NCBI GenBank assembly: GCA_934630905.1
Contig: CAKTXN010000044.1
Coordinates: 1-15,034 of the forward strand
DNA: 15,034 bases
Origin: an uncultured Eggerthellaceae bacterium
GTDB lineage: Bacteria > Actinomycetota > Coriobacteriia > Coriobacteriales > Eggerthellaceae
Reading direction: 5' to 3'
The notes under the pieces were generated by a model that saw only the letters and a program-made list of their open reading frames with translations, had not been told where the DNA came from and searched no databases. Each line of letters begins with the position of its first letter. The stretch's first letter is position 1. This document shows positions 1 through 7,069 of this stretch, one piece after another. Position numbers and translations under genes: made by a program.

Positions 1-24
1 GTATATAGAAGATAAAATTTTTTA

Positions 25-357
25 TTACAGCGCATACAGAAGAAATGCGTATGCGGCGCAGCCAGCAAGAGCGCACCACAAAAGAGATTTTGTCAAACGA
101 GCGACTACCACAACAACAAGCGCGGCAAGAATCGGTGCAATCGCGGGCCATACGCCTGCGTCGAACATACCTGGATTCAGTAGATCGTTCGCAACCAACG
201 CAGCAAAAGCGGCGGGAGGAATAAATCCCAGCGCGCGCTCGACTTTCTCAGGAAGCTTTCTGCCCTTCAGCATCATCAACGGTGCACAACGACATATGAG
301 CATGGTCACAAAACAACATGCGAAGACAATAATAAATTCGTCAAAACCCATTTGCAT
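25..357 (-). CDS. azlD: AzlD family branched-chain amino acid exporter, small subunit
   Basis: This is a small, very hydrophobic protein of about 110 residues, the usual AzlD size. It has about four membrane segments and ends in a run of hydrophobic residues. The motif RCAPLMML near residue 24 and GFIPPAAFAALVANDLL near residue 44 are typical of AzlD. In this family AzlD pairs with AzlC, the large subunit, to export branched-chain amino acids or their analogues. The chosen ATG (357) follows the azlC stop by one base (TAAcATG), so the pair is translationally coupled. An upstream in-frame GTG at 375 would overlap azlC by 17 bases, and another ATG lies at 351. None of these has a strong Shine-Dalgarno sequence. 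The stop codon is 24 bases from the window edge, so nothing can be said about what follows. Confidence 0.9.
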   Translation of the reverse strand: MQMGFDEFIIVFACCFVTMLICRCAPLMMLKGRKLPEKVERALGFIPPAAFAALVANDLLNPGMFDAGVWPAIAPILAALVVVVVARLTKSLLWCALAGCAAYAFLLYAL

Positions 358-358
358 G

Positions 359-1177
359 TTATTTACCCATCTCACTTGAGCAAACGGGCGCAGAAAGAGT
401 GCTGCTCAGGGACGTGTCCTGATTCGAGGGCGCTTTAGCGGGCTTAGCGTTGACCGAATCGGTGATAGTTGAATCATTCGCGGTTTTATCGGCAGCTTTT
501 TCCTTCAAGATGCTTGTTGCAAACGCCGCAGCCACACCAATAATTGCACCCAGAAGAATTGCCGGACCCGTAAGGCCAACGCATTTGCATACATACACGC
601 CAGCTATGGCAAAAATAATAGCGACAATGTTTTCAATGCATATCTTCTGGGAACACATAAGGCAGACGAAAATGGACGTCATAGCAAACGACGCTACCGC
701 CAAAGGAATGTTGATCAAACCGCCGATGATCACGCCCAAAGAATTCGAAACCGTCCACGACGCACAGGAAAAGATGTTCACCCAAAGTGCGTGCTTAACC
801 GACCAATTGCCTTCTTCGAACTTTTCGGTATTCACGCCAAACGATTCGTCGGTAACGGTTGCGCCGAACAGAAACGTCAACCGTTTCCGCTCTTTGTCGC
901 AAAACGGCGCAAACGATGCCGAGTACAGCATCTGACGCGAGTTCACTAAGGAAATGCTTGCAATGATAGATGCCAGCGGCGCACCGGCAAGGTACATATT
1001 CGGAAGTATGAACTGCCCCGCGCCGGAATAAAACAGTACCGAAAGCAAGAAAACTTGCAGAACATTCAGACCAATCGATGCATTCAAGATGCCACACGGC
1101 ACACCAATAGCAACGTAACCCAACATGATAGGCAACGCTGCTTCGAATGCTTGTTTTATGTAGACCGATTTAGACAC
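359..1177 (-). CDS. azlC: AzlC family branched-chain amino acid exporter, large subunit
   Basis: This 272-residue membrane protein belongs to the AzlC family, which forms a branched-chain amino acid exporter in the cell membrane together with AzlD. Visible family features are the N-terminal segment LPIMLGYVAIGVPCGIL (15-31), NSRQMLYSAS (79-88) and TDESFGVN (109-116), followed by further membrane segments up to about residue 222. Residues 226-272 form a hydrophilic Ser/Thr/Ala/Lys-rich tail that is longer than usual and probably cytoplasmic. The start is GTG. No Shine-Dalgarno sequence precedes it, but a TATAAT box ends 8 bases upstream, which suggests leaderless translation. azlD follows immediately. 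The substrate is inferred from the family only. Confidence 0.93.
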   Translation of the reverse strand: MSKSVYIKQAFEAALPIMLGYVAIGVPCGILNASIGLNVLQVFLLSVLFYSGAGQFILPNMYLAGAPLASIIASISLVNSRQMLYSASFAPFCDKERKRLTFLFGATVTDESFGVNTEKFEEGNWSVKHALWVNIFSCASWTVSNSLGVIIGGLINIPLAVASFAMTSIFVCLMCSQKICIENIVAIIFAIAGVYVCKCVGLTGPAILLGAIIGVAAAFATSILKEKAADKTANDSTITDSVNAKPAKAPSNQDTSLSSTLSAPVCSSEMGK

Positions 1178-1185
1178 GAATTGGC

Positions 1186-1213
1186 ATTATAGACGCTTTG
1201 CGAATTATTTCCA
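1186..1213 (-). promoter_or_regulatory. Putative sigma70 promoter of azlCD
   Basis: On the minus strand a perfect -10 box TATAAT (1186-1191) is preceded, after a 16-base spacer, by TGGAAA (1208-1213), which matches 4 of 6 bases of the -35 consensus. Only 8 bases separate the -10 box from the azlC GTG. Transcription should therefore start at or within a few bases of the start codon. The promoter is inferred from the sequence alone. Confidence 0.6.
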
Positions 1214-1353
1214 CCCTTCAAAAAGCGGCGGTAGGTTTTTAACACAAACGGACAGGACATACCGGAACGCCTGGCTGTACGCAAAAAAGCGCACGACTTT
1301 TCGAGCTGATTATGCATACACGGGCTTTGTCTCCAGGCTCAATTAATCCCAAA

Positions 1354-1382
1354 TGTTAAAAAGACCCCGTCACTTTTTAACA
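1354..1382 (-). terminator. Hairpin directly after dgt, likely intrinsic terminator
   Basis: A perfect 10-bp inverted repeat (TGTTAAAAAG at 1354-1363, CTTTTTAACA at 1373-1382) encloses a 9-base loop. It begins directly after the dgt stop codon. On the minus strand the downstream arm supplies a run of five U residues inside the stem. The stem is A/T-rich and no separate U-tract follows, so this is a plausible but not classic terminator. The azlC promoter lies 141 bases further on, which fits transcription ending here. Confidence 0.6.
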
Positions 1383-2423
1383 TCAGCCCAAAGAGCGGGG
1401 CGTGAAGAGCTCTTCGAAGCAGGAAATGGCATAGCGATCGGTCATGCCAGAAAGGTAGTCAACAACAGCATGAACATCGTTTCCCTGCGAAATGGCGCGG
1501 TACTCTGCAGGAACGTCTTGCGGATGCTGCAAATAGTAACCATAAAGGCACTTCATAAGGCGACGCGCTTTATCAACCTCGTGATTCACTTCATCAGATT
1601 GATAAACGCAACGGAACAGAAACGCCCGGAGCTCAGTCATTGCCGCACTCACTGGCTCACTCAAACCAATATCCCCTGTTTGTGAGCTTGTGATAACCAT
1701 ATTCTCTACAAGCGTTTCAATACGTTGGGCATGATTCGTGCCCAAAACGCTTTTCGTGGAATCCGGAAGCATGTTCTCGGAAAGGAATCCTGCGCGAATC
1801 GCATCATCGATATCATGATTCACGTACGCAATACGATCAGCCGTTGCCACAATGCGCCCCTCAAGCGTTTTTGCGGGCACCGCCCCCGTATGGCACAAAA
1901 TACCGTTACGCGTTTCTGGCGTAAGCGATAAACCTTTGCCACCGTTCTCAATGACCTCCACCACACGCACGCTCTGCTCATTATGACGGTACAAATCGTT
2001 TACCTGGTCAGATGCGGGATCAATGCGCAGCGTGCCAGCAATGCAATGACGCAGCGCCTCTTCCCCCGCATGACCAAACGGCGTATGGCCTAAATCGTGA
2101 CCAAGCGCAATAGCTTCCGTCAAATCTTCGTTGAGCCCCAACCCGCGGGCAATCGTGCGAGCAATCTGCGCAACTTCAAGCGTATGGGTAAGGCGCGTAC
2201 GAAAATGATCACCTTCAACCGCCAAAAACACTTGCGTCTTGTGCGACAGACGCCGAAAGCTTTTCGAGTGCAGGATTTTATCGCGATCTTTCTGGAAAGG
2301 ATTACGTAGCAAGTCAACGTGAAACGAATGAGCAGAATCACGCGGCGGTATCAACGGCACAGCTTCAGACGAAAGAAAGCCACTGCGTTGTTCCGAATAC
2401 GCATCTCCCGTTATCACTTCCAC
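1383..2423 (-). CDS. dgt: Deoxyguanosinetriphosphate triphosphohydrolase-like HD protein
   Basis: The protein is a soluble HD-superfamily enzyme of about 346 residues. The family hydrolyses dNTPs to deoxynucleoside plus triphosphate and so adjusts dNTP pools. The metal-binding residues are visible: His in RLTHTLEVAQ (about residue 80), the HD pair in ALGHDLGHTPFGHAGE (109-110), and the late Asp in ATADRIAYVNHD (about 196). Also present are FRRLSHKTQVF near residue 56 and RHNEQSVRVVE near 146. I chose GTG 2423 because AAAGGA lies 10 bases upstream. An in-frame TTG at 2468 would add 15 residues but has no Shine-Dalgarno sequence. The gene follows mtnA by about 96 bases with no evident promoter, so co-transcription is likely. 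Substrate preference cannot be read from the sequence. Confidence 0.9.
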   Translation of the reverse strand: MEVITGDAYSEQRSGFLSSEAVPLIPPRDSAHSFHVDLLRNPFQKDRDKILHSKSFRRLSHKTQVFLAVEGDHFRTRLTHTLEVAQIARTIARGLGLNEDLTEAIALGHDLGHTPFGHAGEEALRHCIAGTLRIDPASDQVNDLYRHNEQSVRVVEVIENGGKGLSLTPETRNGILCHTGAVPAKTLEGRIVATADRIAYVNHDIDDAIRAGFLSENMLPDSTKSVLGTNHAQRIETLVENMVITSSQTGDIGLSEPVSAAMTELRAFLFRCVYQSDEVNHEVDKARRLMKCLYGYYLQHPQDVPAEYRAISQGNDVHAVVDYLSGMTDRYAISCFEELFTPRSLG

Positions 2424-2461
2424 GGATACCGCTTCCTTTCTTCTGTTGTGATGCCGCTCTT

Positions 2462-2496
2462 CAAGCAACGCGTTACGCTTTACGCATGTTGCCTTG
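2462..2496 (-). other. Imperfect hairpin between mtnA and dgt
   Basis: An interrupted inverted repeat (CAAGCAACGCG at 2462-2472 against CGCATGTTGCCTTG at 2483-2496) folds into a stem with one single-base and one two-base bulge and a 10-base loop. No U-tract follows. It lies just after the mtnA stop and about 40 bases before the chosen dgt start. It may be a processing or stability element, or it may be chance. Confidence 0.3.
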
Positions 2497-2519
2497 CTGC
2501 AGACAAAGCGACTTTTCGA

Positions 2520-3581
2520 TTACGAACGCGCAAGTTTTGCAAGGTCTTTCGCCTGGTAAACACCCTGTTCTGTAATAAAAGCCGTAACAAGTTCGCCCGG
2601 TGTCACATCGAACGCCGGATTATAAACCTCAACTCCTTCAATGGGCTGCGGAAGAACTTCGGCAGCATCGCGCTGCTCAATAGGAATTTCCGCCCCTGTT
2701 TCAAGGGAGAAATCAAACGTGGATAAAGGAGCCGCAGCATAAAACGGAATCTTGTGATACTGCGCCAAAACGGCAAGTCCATACGTGCCAATCTTATTTG
2801 CTGTGTCCCCATTGCGCGCAATACGATCGGCACCCACAATCACGCAGTCAATCTTGCCTTGCGCCATAAGCGTTGCTGCCATGTTATCGCAGTTCAACGT
2901 CACATTCACGCCCGCTTGCGCTAATTCCCACACCGTCAGGCGCGCACCCTGGCCCACCGGACGCGTTTCGTCGGCGAACACTTTTTGCACGCGACCCTGC
3001 TCTGCGGCGGCATAAATAACACCAAGCGCCGTTCCGTAAAACGCCGTGGCAAGGCTTCCTGCATTGCAATGCGTAAGAATGCAGGCGTTATCGAGAATAA
3101 GCGGAGCGCCGTTTTCACCGATGGCACGATTGATCCGCTCATCATCGGCCGCCAATTGCTGCACATACGTGCATGCATTCAATCCCATTTCTTCAAGCGG
3201 AGCACCGCCATCAAGCTGCTCATGGATATACACAACTGTTTTATCAACCGCCCACGTAAGGTTTACCGCGGTCGGTCGCGCATCAGTCACTTCGCGCGCA
3301 ACAATATCAAGCGCCTGTGTGAAATCATCTTCATCAACCACCACGGCATTGTTTTCAAGCCAAAGCGCCACTGCGGCGGCTCCGGCGATACCGATAGCGG
3401 GAGCACCGCGCACGGCAAGCATCTTGATGGCATCAATAACTTCGCGCCACTGCGTTGTCTCGGAAACTTTCAGATCACCCGGCAAAAGACGCTGGTCAAT
3501 GAAACGCAAAGAGGCATTGTCGTCGCGATATATAAGCTCCAATGTGCGCGGAAGGTTCTCCATATGCAGCTTGCTTGCCAT
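2520..3581 (-). CDS. mtnA: S-methyl-5-thioribose-1-phosphate isomerase
   Basis: The product is 353 residues long, as expected for MtnA, a relative of eIF2B subunits. The enzyme converts methylthioribose-1-phosphate to methylthioribulose-1-phosphate in methionine salvage from methylthioadenosine. Visible motifs are VRGAPAIGIAG (58-67), THCNAGSLAT with the catalytic Cys172, ETRPVGQGARLT (205-216), TLNCDNMAA (228-236), GADRIARNGDTANKIGTY with the catalytic Asp252, and APLSTFD (284-290). The ATG start at 3581 is set by AAAGGA seven bases upstream. A longer open frame to 3785 would run through the hppA terminator and is rejected. No other methionine-salvage gene lies in the window, and the neighbouring dgt is not part of that pathway. 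Confidence 0.95.
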   Translation of the reverse strand: MASKLHMENLPRTLELIYRDDNASLRFIDQRLLPGDLKVSETTQWREVIDAIKMLAVRGAPAIGIAGAAAVALWLENNAVVVDEDDFTQALDIVAREVTDARPTAVNLTWAVDKTVVYIHEQLDGGAPLEEMGLNACTYVQQLAADDERINRAIGENGAPLILDNACILTHCNAGSLATAFYGTALGVIYAAAEQGRVQKVFADETRPVGQGARLTVWELAQAGVNVTLNCDNMAATLMAQGKIDCVIVGADRIARNGDTANKIGTYGLAVLAQYHKIPFYAAAPLSTFDFSLETGAEIPIEQRDAAEVLPQPIEGVEVYNPAFDVTPGELVTAFITEQGVYQAKDLAKLARS

Positions 3582-3616
3582 AGCCTTGTCCTTTCCAGGG
3601 AGATTTCTTTCCTGTA

Positions 3617-3638
3617 AGTATACTCGTTTCGCCGAAAC
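3617..3638 (-). promoter_or_regulatory. Putative mtnA promoter with palindrome in the spacer
   Basis: On the minus strand TATACT (3617-3622), a 5/6 match to the -10 consensus, lies 36 bases before the mtnA ATG. A 13-base palindrome, GTTTCGCCGAAAC (3626-3638, arms of 6), lies three bases upstream of it and fills the -10/-35 spacer. No good -35 box is present at 16-18 bases. The weak -35 and the palindrome together suggest an operator or an activator-dependent promoter. This is an inference from layout only. Confidence 0.45.
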
Positions 3639-3700
3639 CGCACGCCCACAACGTGTCGTGCGTAACAAAAGCGCGCATGAAAAGACCGTGCTCAAGGCAG

Positions 3701-3730
3701 AAAAAATGCGCCGACAATAAGCCGGCGCAT
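3701..3730 (-). terminator. Intrinsic terminator of hppA
   Basis: On the minus strand ATGCGCCGGC pairs with GTCGGCGCAT across the loop TTATT. The stem has 10 bp including one G-U pair and is followed directly by a run of T. It lies 32 bases after the hppA stop codon and ends that transcript before mtnA. Confidence 0.92.
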
Positions 3731-3762
3731 CTTCTGAATGCCACTCTATTGCTAAAACGCAA

Positions 3763-5907
3763 TTACAGCAAATTCTGAACCGCAATGAACAGCGGGCTGA
3801 ACGTCAACGCGATGATGGTCATCAGGTTAATCAGAATGTTCATGGAAGGGCCAGACGTATCCTTGAACGGGTCGCCAACGGTGTCGCCAACAACAGCAGC
3901 CTTGTGAGCCTCGGAGCCCTTGCCGCCATGGTTGCCCTGCTCGATGTACTTCTTGGCATTGTCCCAAGCGCCACCGGCGTTGGACATGAAAATAGCCAAA
4001 AGCATACCGGTTGCAACAGCGCCAGCCAGGAATCCACCCAGCATTTCGGGGTTGAAACAGCCGATAACGATAGGCACAACAACGGCCAAAATGCCAGGAA
4101 GCATCATTTCATGCAGAGCAGACGTGGTGGAAATACCAACGCACTTATCGTACTCGGGCTCGTTCTCGTACTCCATGATGCCGGGAATCTCGCGGAACTG
4201 GCGACGAACTTCCTCGACCATGGCATGAGCGGCACGGGAAACAGCGCCCATGGTCAAAGCTGCGAACATAAACGGCATCATAGCACCAATGAAGATACCG
4301 GCAACAATGATGGGGTTCGTCAGCGTCAGGCTGAAATCAGGGAGCATGTGGCTCATGGTTGCCTGATAAGACACGAACAGGGAGATTGCAGCCAAACCAG
4401 CAGAGCTGATGGCGAAGCCCTTCGCAATAGCAGCAGTGGTGTTGCCCACGGCGTCCAAAGAGTCGGTGCGCTCGCGGATTTCCTCGGGCAGACCGGCCAT
4501 TTCAGCAATACCGCCCGCGTTGTCGGCAACGGGGCCGTATGCGTCAACGCCAATGGTGATGGCAGTGTTGGACAGCATACCGGTAGCAGCCAGGCCAACG
4601 CCGTACAGGCCAACAGCAATGCCCGTACCCGTAGCGTTGGGGAATGCCATATTGCCGAACGTGAAAGCACCGATGATAGCAAAAGCCAGCAACACGATAG
4701 GAGCGATGGTGGACATCATACCGGTGCCCAAGCCCTCGATGATAACGGTTGCAGCGCCCGTCTCGGCAGACTCAGCGATCTTGTGAACAGGCTTGTACTT
4801 ATCGGAGCAGAAGTACTCGGTGATCTTACCAATAGCAAGACCGGCAACCAAACCGCAAATAACAGAGCCGAACAGGAACAGCGGCTGAGCTTCGGTGGAC
4901 TGATTGTTCCAAATGAAGAACATGATGAAGATGATGCAGATCTCAATGAGAGCAGCAACATACGTACCACGGTTCAGAGCCTTGTGCAGCTCGCCACCTT
5001 CCTTGGTGCGAACGGCGAACAGACCGATAATGGACGTGATAATACCGCAAGAGCTGATCATGATAGGAGCAAGAATTGCCCACAGCATGTCGCCGCCCAC
5101 GAAGTAGCCGCCCAAAGCACCCAGCGTAGCCGCCAAGATGATGGGAGCCAGGATGGAGCCCGTGTAGGACTCGAACAGGTCGGCGCCCATGCCAGCAACG
5201 TCGCCTACGTTGTCGCCTACGTTGTCGGCGATCGTAGCAGGGTTGCGGGGGTCATCTTCAGGAATACCAGCTTCAACTTTGCCAACCAGGTCAGCGCCTA
5301 CGTCGGCAGCCTTGGTGTAGATACCGCCGCCAACACGGGCAAACAGGGCAACCGCAGAAGCACCGGTGGCGAAGCCTTCGACCATGCCGATGTTATCATG
5401 CAGCGTGACCATCAGATTCGTGGTGATAGCAGCAGTGTCCAGGCCGAACAGCACGCTGTACACCAAAGCAATAAGCCACAGGGAAAGGCCGAGCAGCGCG
5501 AACGAAGCAACGCACAGACCCATGGTCAAACCGGACTTGAAGCTCACGTTCAGAGCCTTGGCAACAGACTCTTCAGCTGCATGAGCGGTACGGGTGTTAG
5601 CGCGCGTTGCAACGTGCATGCCCACGTAACCAGCAGCAGCGGACAAAACGCCGCCCGTGATAAAGGCCAAAGCAGTGGGGATGGACAGAGCAACAGCCAT
5701 AACCACAGCAACAACGACCATAAAGATGACGAGCAGCTTGTATTCGCTCATCAAGAAGGCCTTAGCGCCCTTCTGGATTTTCAGCGAAATGCTGTTCATT
5801 TTTTCGGCGCCCGGATCCTGCTTCAGAACCCAAGAGCCCAGGTAAGCGGCCACGCAAATGCCAATAACGGCACAGATGGGGGCCATGATTGCTATATAAG
5901 CACTCAC
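3763..5907 (-). CDS. hppA: K+-dependent membrane-bound ion-translocating pyrophosphatase
   Basis: This 714-residue protein with about 16 membrane segments couples hydrolysis of pyrophosphate to pumping of H+ or Na+ out of the cytoplasm. Signature motifs are EDDPRNPATIADNVGDNVGD (217-236), GADLFESYTG (241-250) with the ion-gate Glu246, and DAYGPVADNAGGIAEMAG (455-472). The C-terminal catalytic part contains SNAGGAWDNAKKYIE and GDTVGDPFKDTSGPS. The segment GNTTAAIAKG (488-497) has Ala492 and Ala495 where K+-independent enzymes carry Lys and Thr, so the K+-dependent subfamily is indicated. Whether H+ or Na+ is pumped cannot be settled by eye. The GTG start follows a near-perfect AAAGGAGG six bases upstream. 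The gene has its own promoter and terminator and is probably monocistronic. Confidence 0.97.
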   Translation of the reverse strand: MSAYIAIMAPICAVIGICVAAYLGSWVLKQDPGAEKMNSISLKIQKGAKAFLMSEYKLLVIFMVVVAVVMAVALSIPTALAFITGGVLSAAAGYVGMHVATRANTRTAHAAEESVAKALNVSFKSGLTMGLCVASFALLGLSLWLIALVYSVLFGLDTAAITTNLMVTLHDNIGMVEGFATGASAVALFARVGGGIYTKAADVGADLVGKVEAGIPEDDPRNPATIADNVGDNVGDVAGMGADLFESYTGSILAPIILAATLGALGGYFVGGDMLWAILAPIMISSCGIITSIIGLFAVRTKEGGELHKALNRGTYVAALIEICIIFIMFFIWNNQSTEAQPLFLFGSVICGLVAGLAIGKITEYFCSDKYKPVHKIAESAETGAATVIIEGLGTGMMSTIAPIVLLAFAIIGAFTFGNMAFPNATGTGIAVGLYGVGLAATGMLSNTAITIGVDAYGPVADNAGGIAEMAGLPEEIRERTDSLDAVGNTTAAIAKGFAISSAGLAAISLFVSYQATMSHMLPDFSLTLTNPIIVAGIFIGAMMPFMFAALTMGAVSRAAHAMVEEVRRQFREIPGIMEYENEPEYDKCVGISTTSALHEMMLPGILAVVVPIVIGCFNPEMLGGFLAGAVATGMLLAIFMSNAGGAWDNAKKYIEQGNHGGKGSEAHKAAVVGDTVGDPFKDTSGPSMNILINLMTIIALTFSPLFIAVQNLL

Positions 5908-5929
5908 CTATTTCCTCCTTTAACGTTCC

Positions 5930-5980
5930 AATACGATTCGTATTTCCCTTCGGCCTGGCATTCTGAGTCGAAGGGAAATA
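5930..5980 (-). promoter_or_regulatory. Structured hppA leader: 12-bp inverted repeat plus overlapping small hairpin
   Basis: A perfect 12-bp inverted repeat (TATTTCCCTTCG at 5941-5952, CGAAGGGAAATA at 5969-5980) with a 16-base loop occupies the predicted 5' end of the hppA mRNA. A second palindrome, AATACGattCGTATT (5930-5944), shares four bases (5941-5944) with one of its arms. The two hairpins cannot both form in full. The hppA Shine-Dalgarno sequence (5914-5921) lies 9 bases after the second hairpin. No U-tract follows either stem, so neither is a simple terminator. An mRNA-stability stem, an operator or a translational switch are all possible. Confidence 0.5.
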
Positions 5981-5988
5981 GCCTGTCT

Positions 5989-6016
5989 ATTTTAGTCAAT
6001 TTGTAGAATTTTTGAA
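5989..6016 (-). promoter_or_regulatory. Putative sigma70 promoter of hppA
   Basis: On the minus strand TAAAAT (5989-5994, 5/6 match) is preceded, after a 16-base spacer, by TTCAAA (6011-6016, 4/6 match). The surrounding DNA is A/T-rich. Transcription would begin near 5982, directly before the 12-bp inverted repeat, which gives a leader of about 75 bases. Confidence 0.5.
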
Positions 6017-6117
6017 GCCATTTCTTTTGTTTTTTGACCGTAAACAGGGCAAAAGGCTGCAAAGATGAAGAAAATTTACCAGAAAGTAACGTTTCGGGTA
6101 CACAAAGAAAGCGAATG

Positions 6118-6134
6118 GCGCCCTTGAAGAGCGC
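6118..6134 (-). terminator. Weak terminator-like hairpin after ribF
   Basis: On the minus strand GCGCTC pairs with GGGCGC across TTCAA (6-bp stem with one G-U pair). It lies 11 bases beyond the ribF stop and is followed, after a few bases, by the T-rich CTTTCTTTG. It may end the nusA operon, but the stem is short and the T-run is interrupted. Confidence 0.35.
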
Positions 6135-6145
6135 GACAAACTGCC

Positions 6146-7069
6146 CTATAAGTTATCGCGACACCACTGAATGTTGCCCATAACCGTGCGAATAAGTTCA
6201 TCGGTTGATTCGAACACTATCATAGGGCGCAAAAACGCCACGAACTCTAAGCGCAAACGCTGTCCATAAATGTCCTCGTTGAAGTCAAGGATGTGTGCCT
6301 CCACATTCGCGTGCGCCGCTTCCCCGAACGTTGGAGCGCCCCCTACTGACACAGCAGCTTTGTAGCGCTTTCCATTTTCGGTCTGCGCATACGCGCCATA
6401 CACGCCTTCGCCCAACGAGTACAAATCCGAAGGAATCGTGACGTTTGCCGTTCGAAATCCCATGTCGCGACCTTCGCCACGCCCGCTTTCAACAACTCCT
6501 TCCAGCGCAAAAGGACCACCGAGCAGCTTGTTGGCCTCATCAATATCGCACGCTGCCAGCAAACCGCGAATGCGCGTTGCCGTAATGGGCGCATCATCAA
6601 GCGCAAACAGCTCGTAGCCACGTACGTCCATGCCGCGCAGAGCGCCCCAGCTCGTCATGGTCGCAACGCTGCCCTGTGCTTTCGCGCCAAAATGAAAATC
6701 GTTTCCCACGTGAAGCGAAGCGGGAATGTTGTTCGCGAAAACGTTCTGGAGAAACGCCTGCGGAGAAAGCGAGAAAAACTCCCTGGTTGCCGGCAGTGCC
6801 AATACATACGTTGCACCGAGTTCATCGAGCACGCGAAGACGGTGATCGTTTGACATAAGCTTTTTCAGCTTGTCGGGACGAAACGTTTCATCGGGATCTT
6901 GCGCGAACGTGATAATGGCGCTCGGAGCTTCCCTGCGCTGCGCATCTTCCAGGGCTTTTTCGATGATGAAGCGATGCCCCAAATGCACGCCGTCGAATAC
7001 GCCGAACGCACACGATGCCCCCTCAAGGATGCAACATTCCCGGAAATCGCCGCCCACTTCCACAATCAT
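6146..7069 (-). CDS. ribF: Bifunctional riboflavin kinase / FAD synthetase
   Basis: The product is 307 residues long, the usual size for bacterial RibF. The N-terminal nucleotidyltransferase domain (about 1-180) makes FAD from FMN and ATP. It shows AFGVFDGVHLGH (21-32), VGNDFHFG (121-128) and ITATRIRG (162-169). The C-terminal kinase domain (about 185-305) phosphorylates riboflavin and shows GRDMGFRTANV (200-210), VGGAPTFG (242-249) and VEAHILDFNEDIYGQRLRLEF (256-276). Two departures stand out: Arg206 replaces the Pro usual in GFPTAN, and FAQDPDE (55-61) replaces the common F-x-PHP form. The ATG overlaps the truB stop (ATGA), so translation is coupled, with GGGAGG five bases upstream. A longer open frame into truB is not needed. 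It is the last gene of the operon. Confidence 0.96.
   Translation of the reverse strand: MIVEVGGDFRECCILEGASCAFGVFDGVHLGHRFIIEKALEDAQRREAPSAIITFAQDPDETFRPDKLKKLMSNDHRLRVLDELGATYVLALPATREFFSLSPQAFLQNVFANNIPASLHVGNDFHFGAKAQGSVATMTSWGALRGMDVRGYELFALDDAPITATRIRGLLAACDIDEANKLLGGPFALEGVVESGRGEGRDMGFRTANVTIPSDLYSLGEGVYGAYAQTENGKRYKAAVSVGGAPTFGEAAHANVEAHILDFNEDIYGQRLRLEFVAFLRPMIVFESTDELIRTVMGNIQWCRDNL

Noticed and set aside
1214..1353. Possible riboswitch or second promoter between dgt and azlC
   Set aside because: Only weak -35/-10 pairs and no extended conserved structure were seen; the close TATAAT box makes a long azlC leader unlikely.
3582..3785. N-terminal extension of mtnA to 3785
   Set aside because: It would run through the hppA terminator and the mtnA promoter region; the ATG at 3581 has a good ribosome binding site and matches the family length.
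3904..6006. 700-codon plus-strand open frame antisense to hppA
   Set aside because: It lies opposite a clear pyrophosphatase gene, has no family motifs and a composition (many Asn, Gly, Ser, His) typical of the mirror of Ala/Gly/Val/Ile codons.
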